In this document: positions 1 to 8,136 of the stretch, in pieces
How positions within the stretch are numbered: position 1 is the stretch's first letter
Layout of the letters: every line of letters starts with the position of its first letter
The notes under the pieces: generated by a model
What the model saw: only the letters and a program-made list of their open reading frames with translations
The model's database searches: none
What the model was told of the DNA's origin: nothing
Assembly (NCBI RefSeq): GCF_000485595.1
Contig: NW_014577512.1
Location: 22,654-42,653, forward strand
Source: Priapulus caudatus
Lineage: Eukaryota; Priapulida; Priapulimorpha; Priapulimorphida; Priapulidae
Direction: 5' to 3'
DNA length: 20,000 nt
Position numbers and translations under genes: made by a program

Positions 1-124
1 AAAAAAATTACATAAATAAGGTTTCAACTATATTTTTTTAAATAATTTCTGGAGATTCGTGACGTAGACACTTTAACCAGGAGCGCTTCTAGCCAGGCGA
101 TGCAGTACGTGGAACTAATTGGCC

Positions 125-505
125 TGTGTTCTGGCCTGGTGGTTCGTTGTTGTTTTGGTAATGACGCGGAATGTACGGCACTATATATTTGAGTAGCCTC
201 GTCGCGACTCCTAGCCCTGCCAAGGTCCAGTCGGTATAATGACGAAAAACCGGTCGGATTGAAATGTCGCCGGGCGGTTTTCGGAAACGTATAAATAGGC
301 ACGGACGAAAGATCATAAGTTAGTTATTACCCAGAGGAAGAGACGAGGGGCGATGTAGTGGAGATAGACGAAAACAGAGATGACGGGACCTATATGCACA
401 GTCACCTAGGTTGCCGTACGTATATATTTTGTATTGTGTTTTACTAATAAAGTCAGTCTTCAAGAACAAATTCTGCGACTACATCGTCTTTACTCCTTGC
501 TGCAA
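125..505 (+). other. Possible solo LTR or promoter-to-polyA unit
   Basis: A TATA box (TATAAATAG, 290-298) sits about 150 bp upstream of an AATAAA signal (446-451), followed by a GT-rich stretch (about 505-545). Such a short distance between promoter and polyadenylation signal is typical of an LTR (U3-R-U5) and not of a gene. A TG start near 125 and a CA end near 505 would give a unit of about 380 bp, but both boundaries are guesses. I found no target duplication, no primer-binding site after it and no purine tract before it. It is unrelated in sequence to the 120-bp LTRs at 1526 and 6036. A host promoter with a short transcript is the alternative. Confidence 0.25.
290..298 (+). promoter_or_regulatory. 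TATA box
   Basis: TATAAATAG matches the metazoan TATA consensus and is followed about 30 bp later by AAGTTAGTTA, a plausible start region. An AATAAA at 446-451 lies downstream on the same strand. No open reading frame of useful size follows, so the transcript, if any, is short or belongs to an LTR. Confidence 0.35.
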
Positions 506-1520
506 TGTGTGCGCGTGCGTGAATGTGTTCGTTCTTGTGTGGGCGTGCATGCGTACGCCGCATCCCCGAATTCTCAGACGGACGGGCTGACAACTAATTG
601 CTGAATTACCACACATCACGCACTCGTTTAGCTCGGCAAGCGCTGCCATCATGACTCCCTAGCGCATTACTCAATTATTGATTTCGTTTCTACGCGCACC
701 TCGTTATTGAATACATTAGCTCCTAGTATTACTAAAGATTGGTTTCTATGGACGTGTCTTTCTATATGGCTCTGGCATGTTGTATGTCTTCTGCCCTTGA
801 TAATGGTGCTTATATTCATGTCATCTTGATTAGATAAACGGCCCTTTCTAATGTAATATCTAGCACGGAGAATGACGTCACGGCATGCGCACAGACGGTC
901 ACAACAAGACCCGTCGGTGCAACCGGCAGTTCAACAAGATTTACGTTGATTTGAGTCTTCCTGAATTGGAATGGTTTCTGCCAAAATCGACAAGCAAGCA
1001 AGCAAGCAGAATTCACCCGCGTTAAGCTTTTGATTAGCTCCTCACAATGAAACTAAACAAACCTAAAGGAAGTACTTGCTTACGGCTTTATCTCATCTCG
1101 CAACGTATTCGGTTTGCAAGGTAAGAAATTCTTATTAAAACAGGGGGCGTCATGGAAGCACATGTCAGTTGTCAGGGAAACAGTGACTTATAACTCTAAG
1201 GCCGGCGGCTGTCGTTTAGGTGTAATTTGCGTGGATAAAATACGACTAAATTAGGGCTGCAAATAGTGAACTACTTTGTTGTTAACCTGTTGTGTTGTAC
1301 CGTTCTCTAATCCTAGACGCTATATCACGACGGATTTTACACCTATCTAAGATACCTAGAACTGTTTTACTTTGTAGTAATATACATCTGGAGCGAGGTA
1401 GATCGCAATATGCTAACTGATTTCCCACAATAAAGTTTCCAATATTCTTTCATGCCCATCAATTGCTTGTGAAAACTATGCCGACAGACAAAACAAGTCA
1501 TGATGTAAAACACGCAAAAA
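506..1520. other. Intergenic, no gene recognised
   Basis: Mixed-composition sequence with no long open frame. It holds a short GT/GCGTG-rich stretch (505-560) and a small AAGC tandem (about 990-1008). The short open frame on the minus strand at 816-1016 shows no recognisable domain and is probably chance. The right edge is the pre-insertion flank of the gypsy-type element. Confidence 0.6.
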
Positions 1521-1525
1521 CGCGT
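1521..1525. repeat. Target site duplication, left copy (CGCGT)
   Basis: CGCGT lies immediately before the TG of the left LTR and recurs immediately after the CA of the right LTR (6156-6160). Five base pairs is the usual duplication size for Ty3/gypsy integrases. The exact match shows that both ends belong to a single insertion event. Confidence 0.9.
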
Positions 1526-1645
1526 TGTCATATATACACTACGTCATAAGTACCCGGATAACTCTAATGTAATATCAACCAATCAGATGCGAATAAATTC
1601 TGTTGTGCTTTCCTAGTGGCGCTCTTCTGCTATTAAAATATTACA
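1526..1645 (+). repeat. 5' LTR (120 bp)
   Basis: It begins TGTCATATAT and ends TATTACA. It aligns without gaps to 6036-6155, with 6 substitutions in 120 positions. It contains CCAAT (1579-1583) and AATAAA (1592-1597), but no clear TATA box. 120 bp is short for an LTR. The 5% divergence between copies that were identical at insertion indicates an old integration. Confidence 0.93.
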
Positions 1646-1658
1646 TGGTGTCAGAAGT
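1646..1658 (+). other. Primer-binding site, tRNA-Leu type
   Basis: TGGTGTCAGAAGT starts directly after the LTR. It is complementary to the 3' end of a leucine tRNA (…ACTTCTGACA plus CCA), as known for some animal Ty3/gypsy elements. The match comes from memory of tRNA-Leu sequences; no tRNA gene in this window allows a direct comparison. Confidence 0.75.
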
Positions 1659-1660
1659 TT

Positions 1661-2047
1661 AAACCCTCGTCCCAGCTCAATTTCGATGGAAATCTCGGAG
1701 AGAATTGGAAAAGGTAGAGGCAACGCTTCGAGCTTTACCTCACGGCGTCAGGTGCGGTAAGAAAAGATGGTGCTACGAATTAAGATTGCTATACTACTCT
1801 ACACGATCGGAGAAGAGGGAATAAATAATTTACAATACCTTCGCATATGAGGATCAAGAGGACAAGGACAGTCTTAATATAGTTCTACACAAATTCAGTG
1901 AGTACTGTGAGCCAAGAAAAAACACAGTTATAGAAAGTTACACGTTCTGGAAACGCTCCCAATGGGAAGGAGAAACGATAGACCAATTCGTAACTGCCCT
2001 AATAAAATCACGCAAAAAACGGTGATTTCGACACACAAAGAGACAAC
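1661..2047 (+). pseudogene. gag: gag, N-terminal and capsid part (broken)
   Basis: Conceptual translation in successive frames gives a capsid-like sequence: FDGNLGENWKR near the start, then IYNTFAYEDQEDKDS, and a segment with FWKRSQWEGETIDQF typical of gypsy-type capsids. A TAG at 1715-1717 replaces an expected tryptophan. The frame shifts near 1780, near 1826 and in an A6 run at 2014-2019, after which the open frame starting at 2048 continues the protein. No in-frame ATG is visible upstream. An ATG formed across the LTR/PBS junction (1644-1646) is out of frame and meets TAA after five codons. The protein would have formed the particle shell. Confidence 0.8.
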
Positions 2048-2704
2048 ATGATCCGTGACCGGATAATTTTCGGTGTGGCAGACTCCAGGCTCAAGGAAAG
2101 GCTATTGAGAGACTCAGACAATTCTAAACTCGACAAGATCGTTGAGTTATGCCGGGCCGCCGAGGCGAACGCCAGACAGCTCAGAGAAATAGAAAACGTT
2201 GTTACCGCGAGCATTAATGCCGTATCGAGCAAGGGACAGAAATATCGTCAGCCCCAGGCTAAGTCCCAGACAGGAAAGTTTCACCACAAACCTAAGCCAC
2301 AAACTGCATCAAAATTCAACAGCAGGAACTGTGGTAAGACACACGGAAAAAACGAATGTCCTGCGTACGGACAGGACTGTCATAACTGTAAGAAGAAAAA
2401 TCACTTCGCTAATATGTGTCGTGGTGGTAGCAATCGGAAGCAATACAGGCACGGTAAAATTCACGCGTTGGAAGAAGATTTGCCAGTACAGACCCTCTTC
2501 ATCGGGTCAGTGCATGTTGAGGTAGGACAAGTACAGAGCACTAACGATGCATGGCGCACAGAACTTAAATTGGAATGCAGTAAGAAACCAATAAAATTCA
2601 AAATTGACACAGGTGCTGAAGCAAATGTGTTGCCCGAGAAACAATACGCGAAACTACACGTGAAACCGTGTCTCCGTAAGACTGTAGACTGTAAGACTCC
2701 GTAA
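2048..2704 (+). pseudogene. gag-pol: gag C-terminus (nucleocapsid) and aspartic protease start
   Basis: An open frame of 218 residues, the longest intact piece of the left half. Residues 1-50 continue the gag helices (NMIRDR... LCRAAEANAR). Residues 92-124 form two zinc knuckles. The second is canonical (C111-x2-C114-x4-H119-x4-C124). In the first, serine 92 stands where the first cysteine is expected (S92, C95, H99, C104). Residues 183-197 carry the retroviral-type protease motif with catalytic D187-T-G-A. The frame ends with TAA (2702-2704), but the next codons in the same frame continue the protease, so this is a nonsense mutation and not the natural end. The zinc knuckle binds element RNA; the protease would cut the polyprotein. 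Confidence 0.88.
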
Positions 2705-3026
2705 ACCGTGTTATCTGCGTATGGATGGTTAAAACTTCAACCACTGGGATGCATCTCTATCAAAATACATGACACAGACGTTGAGCTGTATGTAGTGGAA
2801 ACTGACTCTGAACCAATACTAGGTCTCAAATCGTGTCAGGACTTGAAGCTTATTGCGAGGCTAGAAAGTGTCATGGAAGAGAAACCCCTCACAAAAGATG
2901 ACATCATGAAATAATATGAGGATGTGTTTAAAGGGCTCGGGAAATTTGAAGGAACATATAAGATTGAGCTAGACCCCAGCATCAAACCAGTAGTTCACCC
3001 GCCCAGAAAGGGGCCTACAATGGAAG
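2705..3026 (+). pseudogene. pol: pol: protease C-terminus and protease-RT linker
   Basis: Same frame as the preceding segment. It encodes the protease C-terminal half, including the ILGLKSCQDL stretch expected near its end, then a linker leading to YEDVFKGLGKF and HPPRKGP, the hallmark entry into gypsy-type reverse transcriptase. A TAA at 2912-2914 interrupts it. Frame continuity is lost near 3023-3027 by what looks like a small deletion, after which the reverse transcriptase continues one frame over. Confidence 0.82.
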
Positions 3027-3779
3027 TTGCAGGACACCCTGGACAGAATAGAGGCAGAATGTGTCATAACCCCCGTGGAGGAGGCCACAGACTGGGTGAA
3101 CAGTCTCGTGATAGTGGAGAAAAAGAACGGTTCTCTACGACCCTGCTTTGATCCGCGGGACTTAAACACAGCCATAAGGCGAGAACATTACAAAATACCG
3201 ACGCCAGAGGACGTTGCTGCGCAATTACATGGCAAGCAATTCTTCACGATCCTGGACAAGAAAGATGGCTACTGGCAGGTGCAACTCGATCATGAATCCT
3301 CACTCCTATGCACGTTCAATACGCCGAATTCCCGATACCGGTTCATGAGAATGCCATTCGGTATCTGTTCAGCCGGCGCAGTATTCCAGAAGAGGAACCA
3401 ACAAGTGTTCGGTGACGTGAAAGGTGTATGCATAATTGCCGACGACATGATTATCGCTGCTGAAACCCCAGAGGAGCATGACAGGATCGTGAGGAGAGTG
3501 CTGGAAAGGGCAAGAGAACAGAATGTGAAATTCAACCCCACCAAAATGCAATTCAAGGTGGATACAGTCGAGTACATGGAAAATGTGATCACTCCGGAAG
3601 GGCTCAAGCCGGATGAGCGGAAAGTGCGAGCCATAGCAGACATGCCAACTCCGACCAACAAGCCAGCTCTCCAAAGACTCTTAGAAATGGTCAACTACCT
3701 CGCGAAGTTTATTCCGAACATGGCCGAAATCACGGCACCGCTCAGAGATCTGCTCAAGAAAGATAATGCATGGGTGTGA
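3027..3779 (+). pseudogene. pol: pol: reverse transcriptase domain
   Basis: A 250-residue open frame, the best preserved domain. Counting from 3027, the first catalytic aspartate is D77 in FTILDKKDGYWQV, MPFGI is at 109-113 and the catalytic pair is D139-D140 in CIIADDMII. EKKNGSLRPCFDPRDLN precedes these and VEYMENVITPEGL follows, all in family order. The start position is only where the frame opens after the shift near 3025; there is no start codon of its own because the domain comes from a polyprotein. It ends at TGA (3777-3779) where a tryptophan codon is expected; the frame continues beyond it. The enzyme copied the element RNA into DNA in the particle. Confidence 0.93.
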
Positions 3780-4207
3780 GACGCGACACATAAGAAAGCC
3801 CTTCAAGCCATCAAAGGCGAGTTGACCAGCGCACCCGTACTACACTACTATTATCAGAAAAAAAACCTGTGAAAATTCAAGCCGATGCATCACAGAATAG
3901 GCTTGGTGCATGCCTGCTGCAGGACGGCCTAGTAGCCTATGTGTCTGGGTCACTGACGGCAGCAGAGTGTAACTACGCTCAAATCGAAAAAAGAGCTACT
4001 AGCAATAGTGTTTGCCTGTGAGAAATTTTACGAATACGTCTACGGGAGGCAGGTGGAAGTGCAATCCGATCACAATCCGCTCACAGGAATTATCAAGAAA
4101 CCCCTTGCGAAAGTGTCACCGCGTTTGCAAAGAATGCTGTTGAGACTGCAGCGATATCAGATCAGCATCACCTACGTACCCGGCAAATACATGTACATCG
4201 CCATCAC
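3780..4207 (+). pseudogene. pol: pol: RNase H domain (three frame segments)
   Basis: The frame after the TGA encodes DATHKKALQAIKGELTSAPVL, the tether before RNase H. An A8 run (3858-3865) shifts the frame. The next segment holds the first catalytic aspartate (codon 3884) in QADASQN, then LGACLLQDG. A further shift in an A6 run (3987-3992) leads to the segment with ACEKFYEYVYG and the conserved SDHNPL (aspartate codon 4068), then ITYVPGK near the domain end. RNase H degrades the RNA strand of the hybrid. The domain is complete in content but spread over three frames. Confidence 0.87.
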
Positions 4208-4720
4208 ATGTATTCGGCGTCACGAGCATACCTGGATAGGGATAATGATGAGGACAGTGAACTCGATAAGGAAATGGATGTTCAAGTTCACTCATTCGTG
4301 GAAAAACTATCCGTGAGTAAGCAGAAGCGTGAGCAACTCAAGCATGAAACCGCGAGAGACCCGGAACTTTGGGAACTCAGGTCCACAATTCATGCTGGAT
4401 GGCCGGCAGAGAAGTCCCAAGCACTTCCCGCCACGCGACCATATTGGAATATACGTGACGAGGTGTAAGAGGCAGAAGGACTGCTATTCTATAGGGAAAG
4501 ACTCATAATGCCTCGGAAAATGCGCAAGGAAATGCTCAACACTGTGCATGAGTGTCACCTAGGGATGGAGAAATGCAAGGCCAGGTTTGCGTAACACCAT
4601 ATACTGGCCTGGAATGTCATCAGCAATCGAAGATTTCATAGCAAGGTGCAAAACGTGCAACCGTTTCAAGAAGAGACAGCAGAAGGAACCGCTGATTCCA
4701 CATAATATACCAGACAGCCC
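4208..4720 (+). pseudogene. pol: pol: connection region and integrase zinc-binding head
   Basis: After a shift near 4205 the frame reads SRAYLDRDND, the usual exit from RNase H, then an acidic linker. A TAA (4466-4468) interrupts it, but the frame resumes with LFYRERLIMPRKMRKEML. The integrase zinc-binding motif follows, with histidines at codons 4547 and 4556 (H-E-C-H-L-G) and cysteines at codons 4647 and 4656 (C-K-T-C). A further shift near 4592 lies between the histidine and cysteine halves. The head stabilises integrase on the LTR ends. Confidence 0.82.
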
Positions 4721-5341
4721 GTGGAAAAAAAACTCGGTATAGACTTGTTTGAGTATGGGGTAAAAGACTATCTTGCTGTAGGAGACTACTACTCCATGTT
4801 CCCAGAAATCAGCTTACTCGAGAGAAAACCCGCGAGTGAGGTGATCACGCATCTCAAGTCCATCCTCGCGAAGCACGGGATACCAGAAACTATTGTTTCT
4901 GACAATCAACCGTTTAGCTCCCGTGAGTTCAAAAACTTTGCTAGGAAATGGGACATTGCACTATGTGCTTCAATCCCAACCTACCCCCAATCAAACGGAC
5001 TCAGTGAACGGGCTGTACAAACAGTTAAGAACATCCTTAGAAAGTCAGTCGAGGAAGCGAGTGACCCATACATCGCGTTACTCGAATACCGAAATGCATC
5101 CATTGCTGGAATGAATTACTCTCCCGCTCAGCTGCTTATGAGCAGGACACCTCGATCAAGATTACCAGCAAAAAGTACATTGCTGATGCCAAGAATTGCA
5201 AGGGATACATGTGGGCAGCTAAAAATGAGACAGAATAAGCAAACACGCCTATGTAACAAGCATGCAAACCCGTTACCAGAGCTACAGACCGGTAATACCG
5301 TCAGGATCAGGACTCAGAAAAAACTTGGGAACCAGCTGTAA
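4721..5341 (+). pseudogene. pol: pol: integrase catalytic core
   Basis: A 206-residue open frame that begins just after a frame change in an A8 run (4725-4732). The catalytic triad is visible: D8 in GIDLFEYG, D61 in IVSDNQPF and E96 in SNGLSERAVQTVKN. The spacing D61 to E96 leaves 34 residues instead of the usual 35. The loss is apparently in SDNQPFSS, where relatives have one residue more (SDN-G-PQ-FSS). NASIAGMNYSPAQLLMSR, typical of the post-catalytic helix, follows. It ends with TAA at 5339-5341 only because of a frame change in an A6 run at 5318-5323. The enzyme would have inserted the cDNA. Confidence 0.92.
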
Positions 5342-5550
5342 TACAACAGGAACACACGGCGCCAAGGTCCTACGTAGTACAAACACCCAACGGACGTTTT
5401 TACAGGAGAAACAGTAAACACTCACTGAGGACATGCGAACCGAAACCTGTGATAACTGGTCCGGAACTCGATGAAATCCCGACAGCAGGAAGTTCGCTGG
5501 AGCACCATGAGCTCACAGCACATGCCGAACGTACTGAACCGGCACGGTAG
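5329..5550 (+). pseudogene. pol: pol: integrase C-terminal segment
   Basis: In the frame starting at codon 5329 the sequence reads EPAVVIQQEH, then SYVVQTPNGRFYRRNSKHSL, a common C-terminal signature of this integrase group. The frame stays open for about 73 codons and ends with TAG at 5548-5550, which is probably the natural end of pol. It overlaps the tail of the preceding frame, as expected from a single small indel upstream. Confidence 0.85.
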
Positions 5551-6026
5551 AGCACTACCTACACTACACTAGTAGATTCGGGAGAATCATCAGGGAACCA
5601 AGCCATTACAAATACTACGTCAAATCGTGATTCTGTTCTGTGTGATTGAACTGGTGACAAATTCCAACAAAGAGCTATATGTGCTAGCAACCTCTAGCCC
5701 AGCTGCAGAGTTTGTCTGTTAGTGTTCAAAGTTGAATGATAATTGATGATTTCGTTGAATGATAATTGATGATTTCGTTGAATGATAATTGATGATTTCA
5801 AATTACATTTTGATCCAATACAGAATTTTATTGTTCTCAATAATTCAGTCTTTCAAACATAGTTATACATGGTACAATTAGATGTTGGTAAAATATTGGG
5901 TACTTGATTATAATTGATAATCCCATATCTAATCGATAATTTGCTAGTCAAGTTTATTACTGAATAGTTTTGCTGCTTGAATTCAATTGTTCTATTCAAC
6001 TGTCTTTAAAAAAAGAAAAGCAAAGC
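5551..6026 (+). other. Element 3' non-coding region
   Basis: Between the pol stop and the purine tract there is no coding potential. The first half has ordinary composition. From 5731 a tandem triplication begins, followed by AT-rich sequence with repeated TTGATAAT-like words (about 5905-5945). Confidence 0.7.
5731..5799 (+). repeat. Three exact tandem copies of a 23-bp unit
   Basis: The unit starts GTTGAATGATAATTG and ends ATGATTTC. Copies lie at 5731-5753, 5754-5776 and 5777-5799 without a mismatch. It sits inside the 3' non-coding region of the gypsy-type element. The perfect identity contrasts with the 5% LTR divergence, so the triplication is probably younger than the insertion. Confidence 0.95.
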
Positions 6027-6035
6027 AAAGGAAGA
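6027..6035 (+). other. Polypurine tract
   Basis: AAAGGAAGA abuts the TG of the right LTR. Further A/G-rich sequence with two interrupting C residues extends back to 6008. In LTR retrotransposons this is where plus-strand DNA synthesis starts. Confidence 0.8.
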
Positions 6036-6155
6036 TGTCATATATGCACTACGTCATAAGTACCCTGATAACTCTAATGTAATATTAACCAATCAGATGC
6101 GAATAAATTATGTTGTGCTTTCCTAATGGCGCTCTTCTGCTATTAAATTATTACA
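6036..6155 (+). repeat. 3' LTR (120 bp)
   Basis: Same length as the left LTR with six base differences and no gaps. It keeps TG...CA ends, CCAAT and AATAAA (6102-6107). Confidence 0.93.
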
Positions 6156-6160
6156 CGCGT
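6156..6160. repeat. Target site duplication, right copy (CGCGT)
   Basis: Identical to 1521-1525. Removing the element and one copy restores a continuous host sequence reading ...CAAAAACGCGTTGAATAAAACC. Confidence 0.9.
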
Positions 6161-6620
6161 TGAATAAAACCTAGACCTGATTAAATAGGTTATGTAGGAA
6201 TTAGTTTGAAAAACTTAGAACTTAAAAAAACACTCAGCCCGGTACTTTACATGGCCGTTAAAGGGATACAATGCTCTAGAATTGTAAGGTATATTATAAT
6301 AGTGAGCGCATAAATAAAGAGTACGTACATACAATTTCTATAATTACACATTAACATTTGTCATAAAACAACCGTGAGTTTCAAAATCGTTATTTTTGAA
6401 CGCTGACATGATACCCCGCGATTGTGCTGCCACCTGACAAAGTTTATCTTGGCTCACCGCTTGTAGTGGCGCCATCGTCCTTGTAAGCAAACCGTGTAGT
6501 CGTCAGTTTTAAAACATTTAAAAAACATATTTCTAATAAATATTGAACACTGGATTTTTTTTTGTAGCGCATTTCCAACCTATTTTAACTGAAAATATGC
6601 AAGGAACCTATAAAGGGTTT
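6161..6620. other. Intergenic, no gene recognised
   Basis: AT-rich sequence without open frames of note. It contains an ATAAATAAAG string (about 6310-6319) and a T9 run (about 6555). I see no motif that would assign a function. Confidence 0.6.
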
Positions 6621-6621
6621 C

Positions 6622-6695
6622 GCGAATTTGCAAATTCGAATTGAAATACAATTCGAATTAAATATACAAATTCGCAATTATTGCAAATTCGAATT
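6622..6695. repeat. AT-rich nested dyads and direct repeat
   Basis: An outer inverted repeat pairs GCGAATTTG (6622-6630) with CAAATTCGC (6667-6675). An inner one pairs AATTCGAATTG (6633-6643) with CAATTCGAATT (6649-6659). The 15-mer TTGCAAATTCGAATT occurs at 6628-6642 and again at 6681-6695. The block ends just before the non-LTR element. It may be target-site structure, a MITE remnant or part of a degenerate AATTCG satellite. Confidence 0.85.
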
Positions 6696-6716
6696 AATAT
6701 ACAAAATAAATGAAAA

Positions 6717-7092
6717 GGCAATTATAACATAAAAACACCAGTAGGGGAAACAGAAAATTTCATCACAAAAGAAATAGTTAGACAAGGAACAATATTAGGA
6801 CCAGTCCTATGCTGTATGACTCTGGATCACCTAAATAACCCCAACAAAGCTGGATACATGTATGGCAACAGCATAGAAATCGGATCCTTATTATATATAG
6901 ACGATATCCTTGGAATTGGAGATCATGAAACAGTTATAAAAATCGCTCAGTCATGCCACAGATTAGCAGAACAAAAAAGATTATAATTTAATATAAACAA
7001 AACAAACACAATGGTTATAAAATTCGCAAACAAAGAAAAGATAGAGAAAGAGATATTATTAGGTAACCAAGTAATCAACAAAATGCACCAAA
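6717..7092 (+). pseudogene. Non-LTR reverse transcriptase, palm fragment
   Basis: The frame reads TPVGETENFITKEIVRQG, then GTILGPVLCC, the conserved turn before the active site, and SLLYIDDILG with the catalytic pair (codons 6900 and 6903). These are motifs 4 and 5 of non-LTR reverse transcriptases. A TAA (6984-6986) stands where the protein continues as FNINKTNTMVI. A one-base insertion near 7091 moves the next motif, YSYLG, to another frame. The upstream fingers and the endonuclease are absent. Confidence 0.87.
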
Positions 7093-7671
7093 TATTCATA
7101 TCTAGGGAATTTAATTACTGGTAAAGGAGAGTTTAAGGACATGATAAGAGTCCGAACTGAAAAATTTAGGTTCATGATGAGGGAAATAGTATCAGGGACA
7201 GAAGAGCAAAATTATGGAAAGCATACAATAGAAGCAAGAGTGAAACTATATGAATGCACAGTCTTACCTTCCTTCCTAAATAATAGTGAAACATGAACAA
7301 ACGTAACTAAGGAAGAATTTAAAATGTTAGAGGATTTTCAAAATAAAATGGGCCTGCGCAAAATAATAAAAACTTATAGTAAAACACCACTGAAAGCACT
7401 AAGGATAGAGTTAGGAATTTTACCAATAGCTGATAAAATAGAATACAAAAAACTCATGCTACTACAATACATAGTTAAGCTAGATAACAATAGATTAATG
7501 AAGAAAGTATTTATACAGCAAATCAAAGTAGATAGAAGAAATTGGGAAAATAAAACTTTAGTAATTCTAAAAGAGTATGAATTGGAAATGTCATTTACAG
7601 CCATAGAATTAAAACCAAAAAGAGCCTGGAAAAAAACAAGTAAAAGATGCCATCTTAAAAAGAGTAATTAA
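7093..7671 (+). pseudogene. Non-LTR reverse transcriptase, thumb region
   Basis: It begins with YSYLGNLITGKGEF, the standard motif after the palm. A TGA (7294-7296) replaces the expected tryptophan of the CESW-like motif (here NNSET-stop-TN). From 7324 a 115-residue open frame follows with KALRIELGILPIADKIEYKK, a conserved thumb signature in which relatives have L-E-L-G-x-L-P-I. The true frame is lost in the A7 run at 7630-7636, so the last residues before the stop at 7669-7671 are out of frame. The composition is much more A-rich than in the gypsy-type element, consistent with a separate origin. Confidence 0.83.
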
Positions 7672-7681
7672 AAGAGACAAA

Positions 7682-8029
7682 TTGAAAACTAGAGATAAAA
7701 GAAAAATGAACATGATAAACATTGAAACATACGGTTTGAAGGATTATATGAAAGAATTATCATTTACTGATTCGTGTTTTGCATTTAAATGTAAAACTTG
7801 TATGATTGATCTCAAAGGCTACTTTATAAATAACTTTAGTGAAAATATGTGTAATAGATGTACTAAGAATATAAAAGAAGACATGGAACATTTATATAAA
7901 TGTAATAGCTATAATATTTATAAGGAGGAACAACGAATAGAAAACTGGACAGGAGACAACCACAGGTTACTGAAACCAGAGTTAGATTATGTACGGAAAA
8001 TACTGGTGACTAGAAACACTAACATCTAG
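7682..8029 (+). pseudogene. Non-LTR element C-terminus with CCHC finger
   Basis: A 115-residue frame continuing the same protein. It holds a C-x2-C-x9-H-x3-C finger (codons 7850, 7859, 7889, 7901; NMCNRC ... EHLYKC), the form found at the C-terminus of many non-LTR polyproteins and thought to contact nucleic acid. A tryptophan-containing tail follows. It ends at TAG (8027-8029), probably the natural stop. No restriction-like endonuclease motif is seen after the finger. Confidence 0.83.
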
Positions 8030-8136
8030 AGAACTAGAGGCGGCATTAATTTTCTTTTCTCCAGATAATCCCCGCACTTCGTAGTATCGAGTGCCTTGTA
8101 AAATACAAGAGAGGGTACCAAGATACAAGATACAGA
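8030..8136 (+). other. Non-LTR element 3' untranslated region and repeat tail
   Basis: About 70 bp of ordinary sequence follows the stop, then AATACAAGAG, GATACAAGA and TACAGA, a degenerate TACAAGA repeat. Several non-LTR families end in such short repeats instead of poly-A. The end is set by the candidate target duplication at 8137. Confidence 0.6.

Larger units (their letters stand above)
1526..6155 (+). mobile_element. Ty3/gypsy LTR retrotransposon, full length, inactivated
   Basis: The element is 4630 bp long, bounded by 120-bp LTRs (TG...CA) and a 5-bp direct repeat. In order it carries a primer-binding site, gag with a CCHC zinc knuckle, aspartic protease, reverse transcriptase, RNase H, an integrase with zinc-binding head, DDE core and C-terminal segment, a non-coding tail and a purine tract. 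The order PR-RT-RH-IN places it in Ty3/gypsy (Metaviridae) and not Ty1/copia. The protein style resembles the gag-pol polyproteins often annotated K02A2.6-like in invertebrates and fish; that is recall, not a search. The coding region is broken by at least five nonsense codons and about ten frameshifts, so it cannot encode a working polyprotein as given. Confidence 0.93.
6708..8136 (+). mobile_element. 5'-truncated non-LTR retrotransposon, inactivated
   Basis: The element starts inside the reverse transcriptase (palm) and runs through the thumb to a C-terminal CCHC finger and a short 3' tail. The missing 5' half fits the usual 5' truncation. ATACAAAAT occurs just before it (6699-6707) and just after it (8137-8145), a plausible target duplication, though the sequence is low-complexity. 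The reading frame is broken by a TAA (6984-6986), a TGA (7294-7296), a shift near 7091 and a shift in an A7 run (7630-7636). There is no poly-A tail; the 3' end has TACAAGA-like repeats. I cannot assign the clade. Confidence 0.85.

Noticed and set aside
24-316. Two overlapping minus-strand open frames at the left edge.
   Set aside because: They overlap each other in different frames, show no domain, and run antisense to the TATA/polyA unit.
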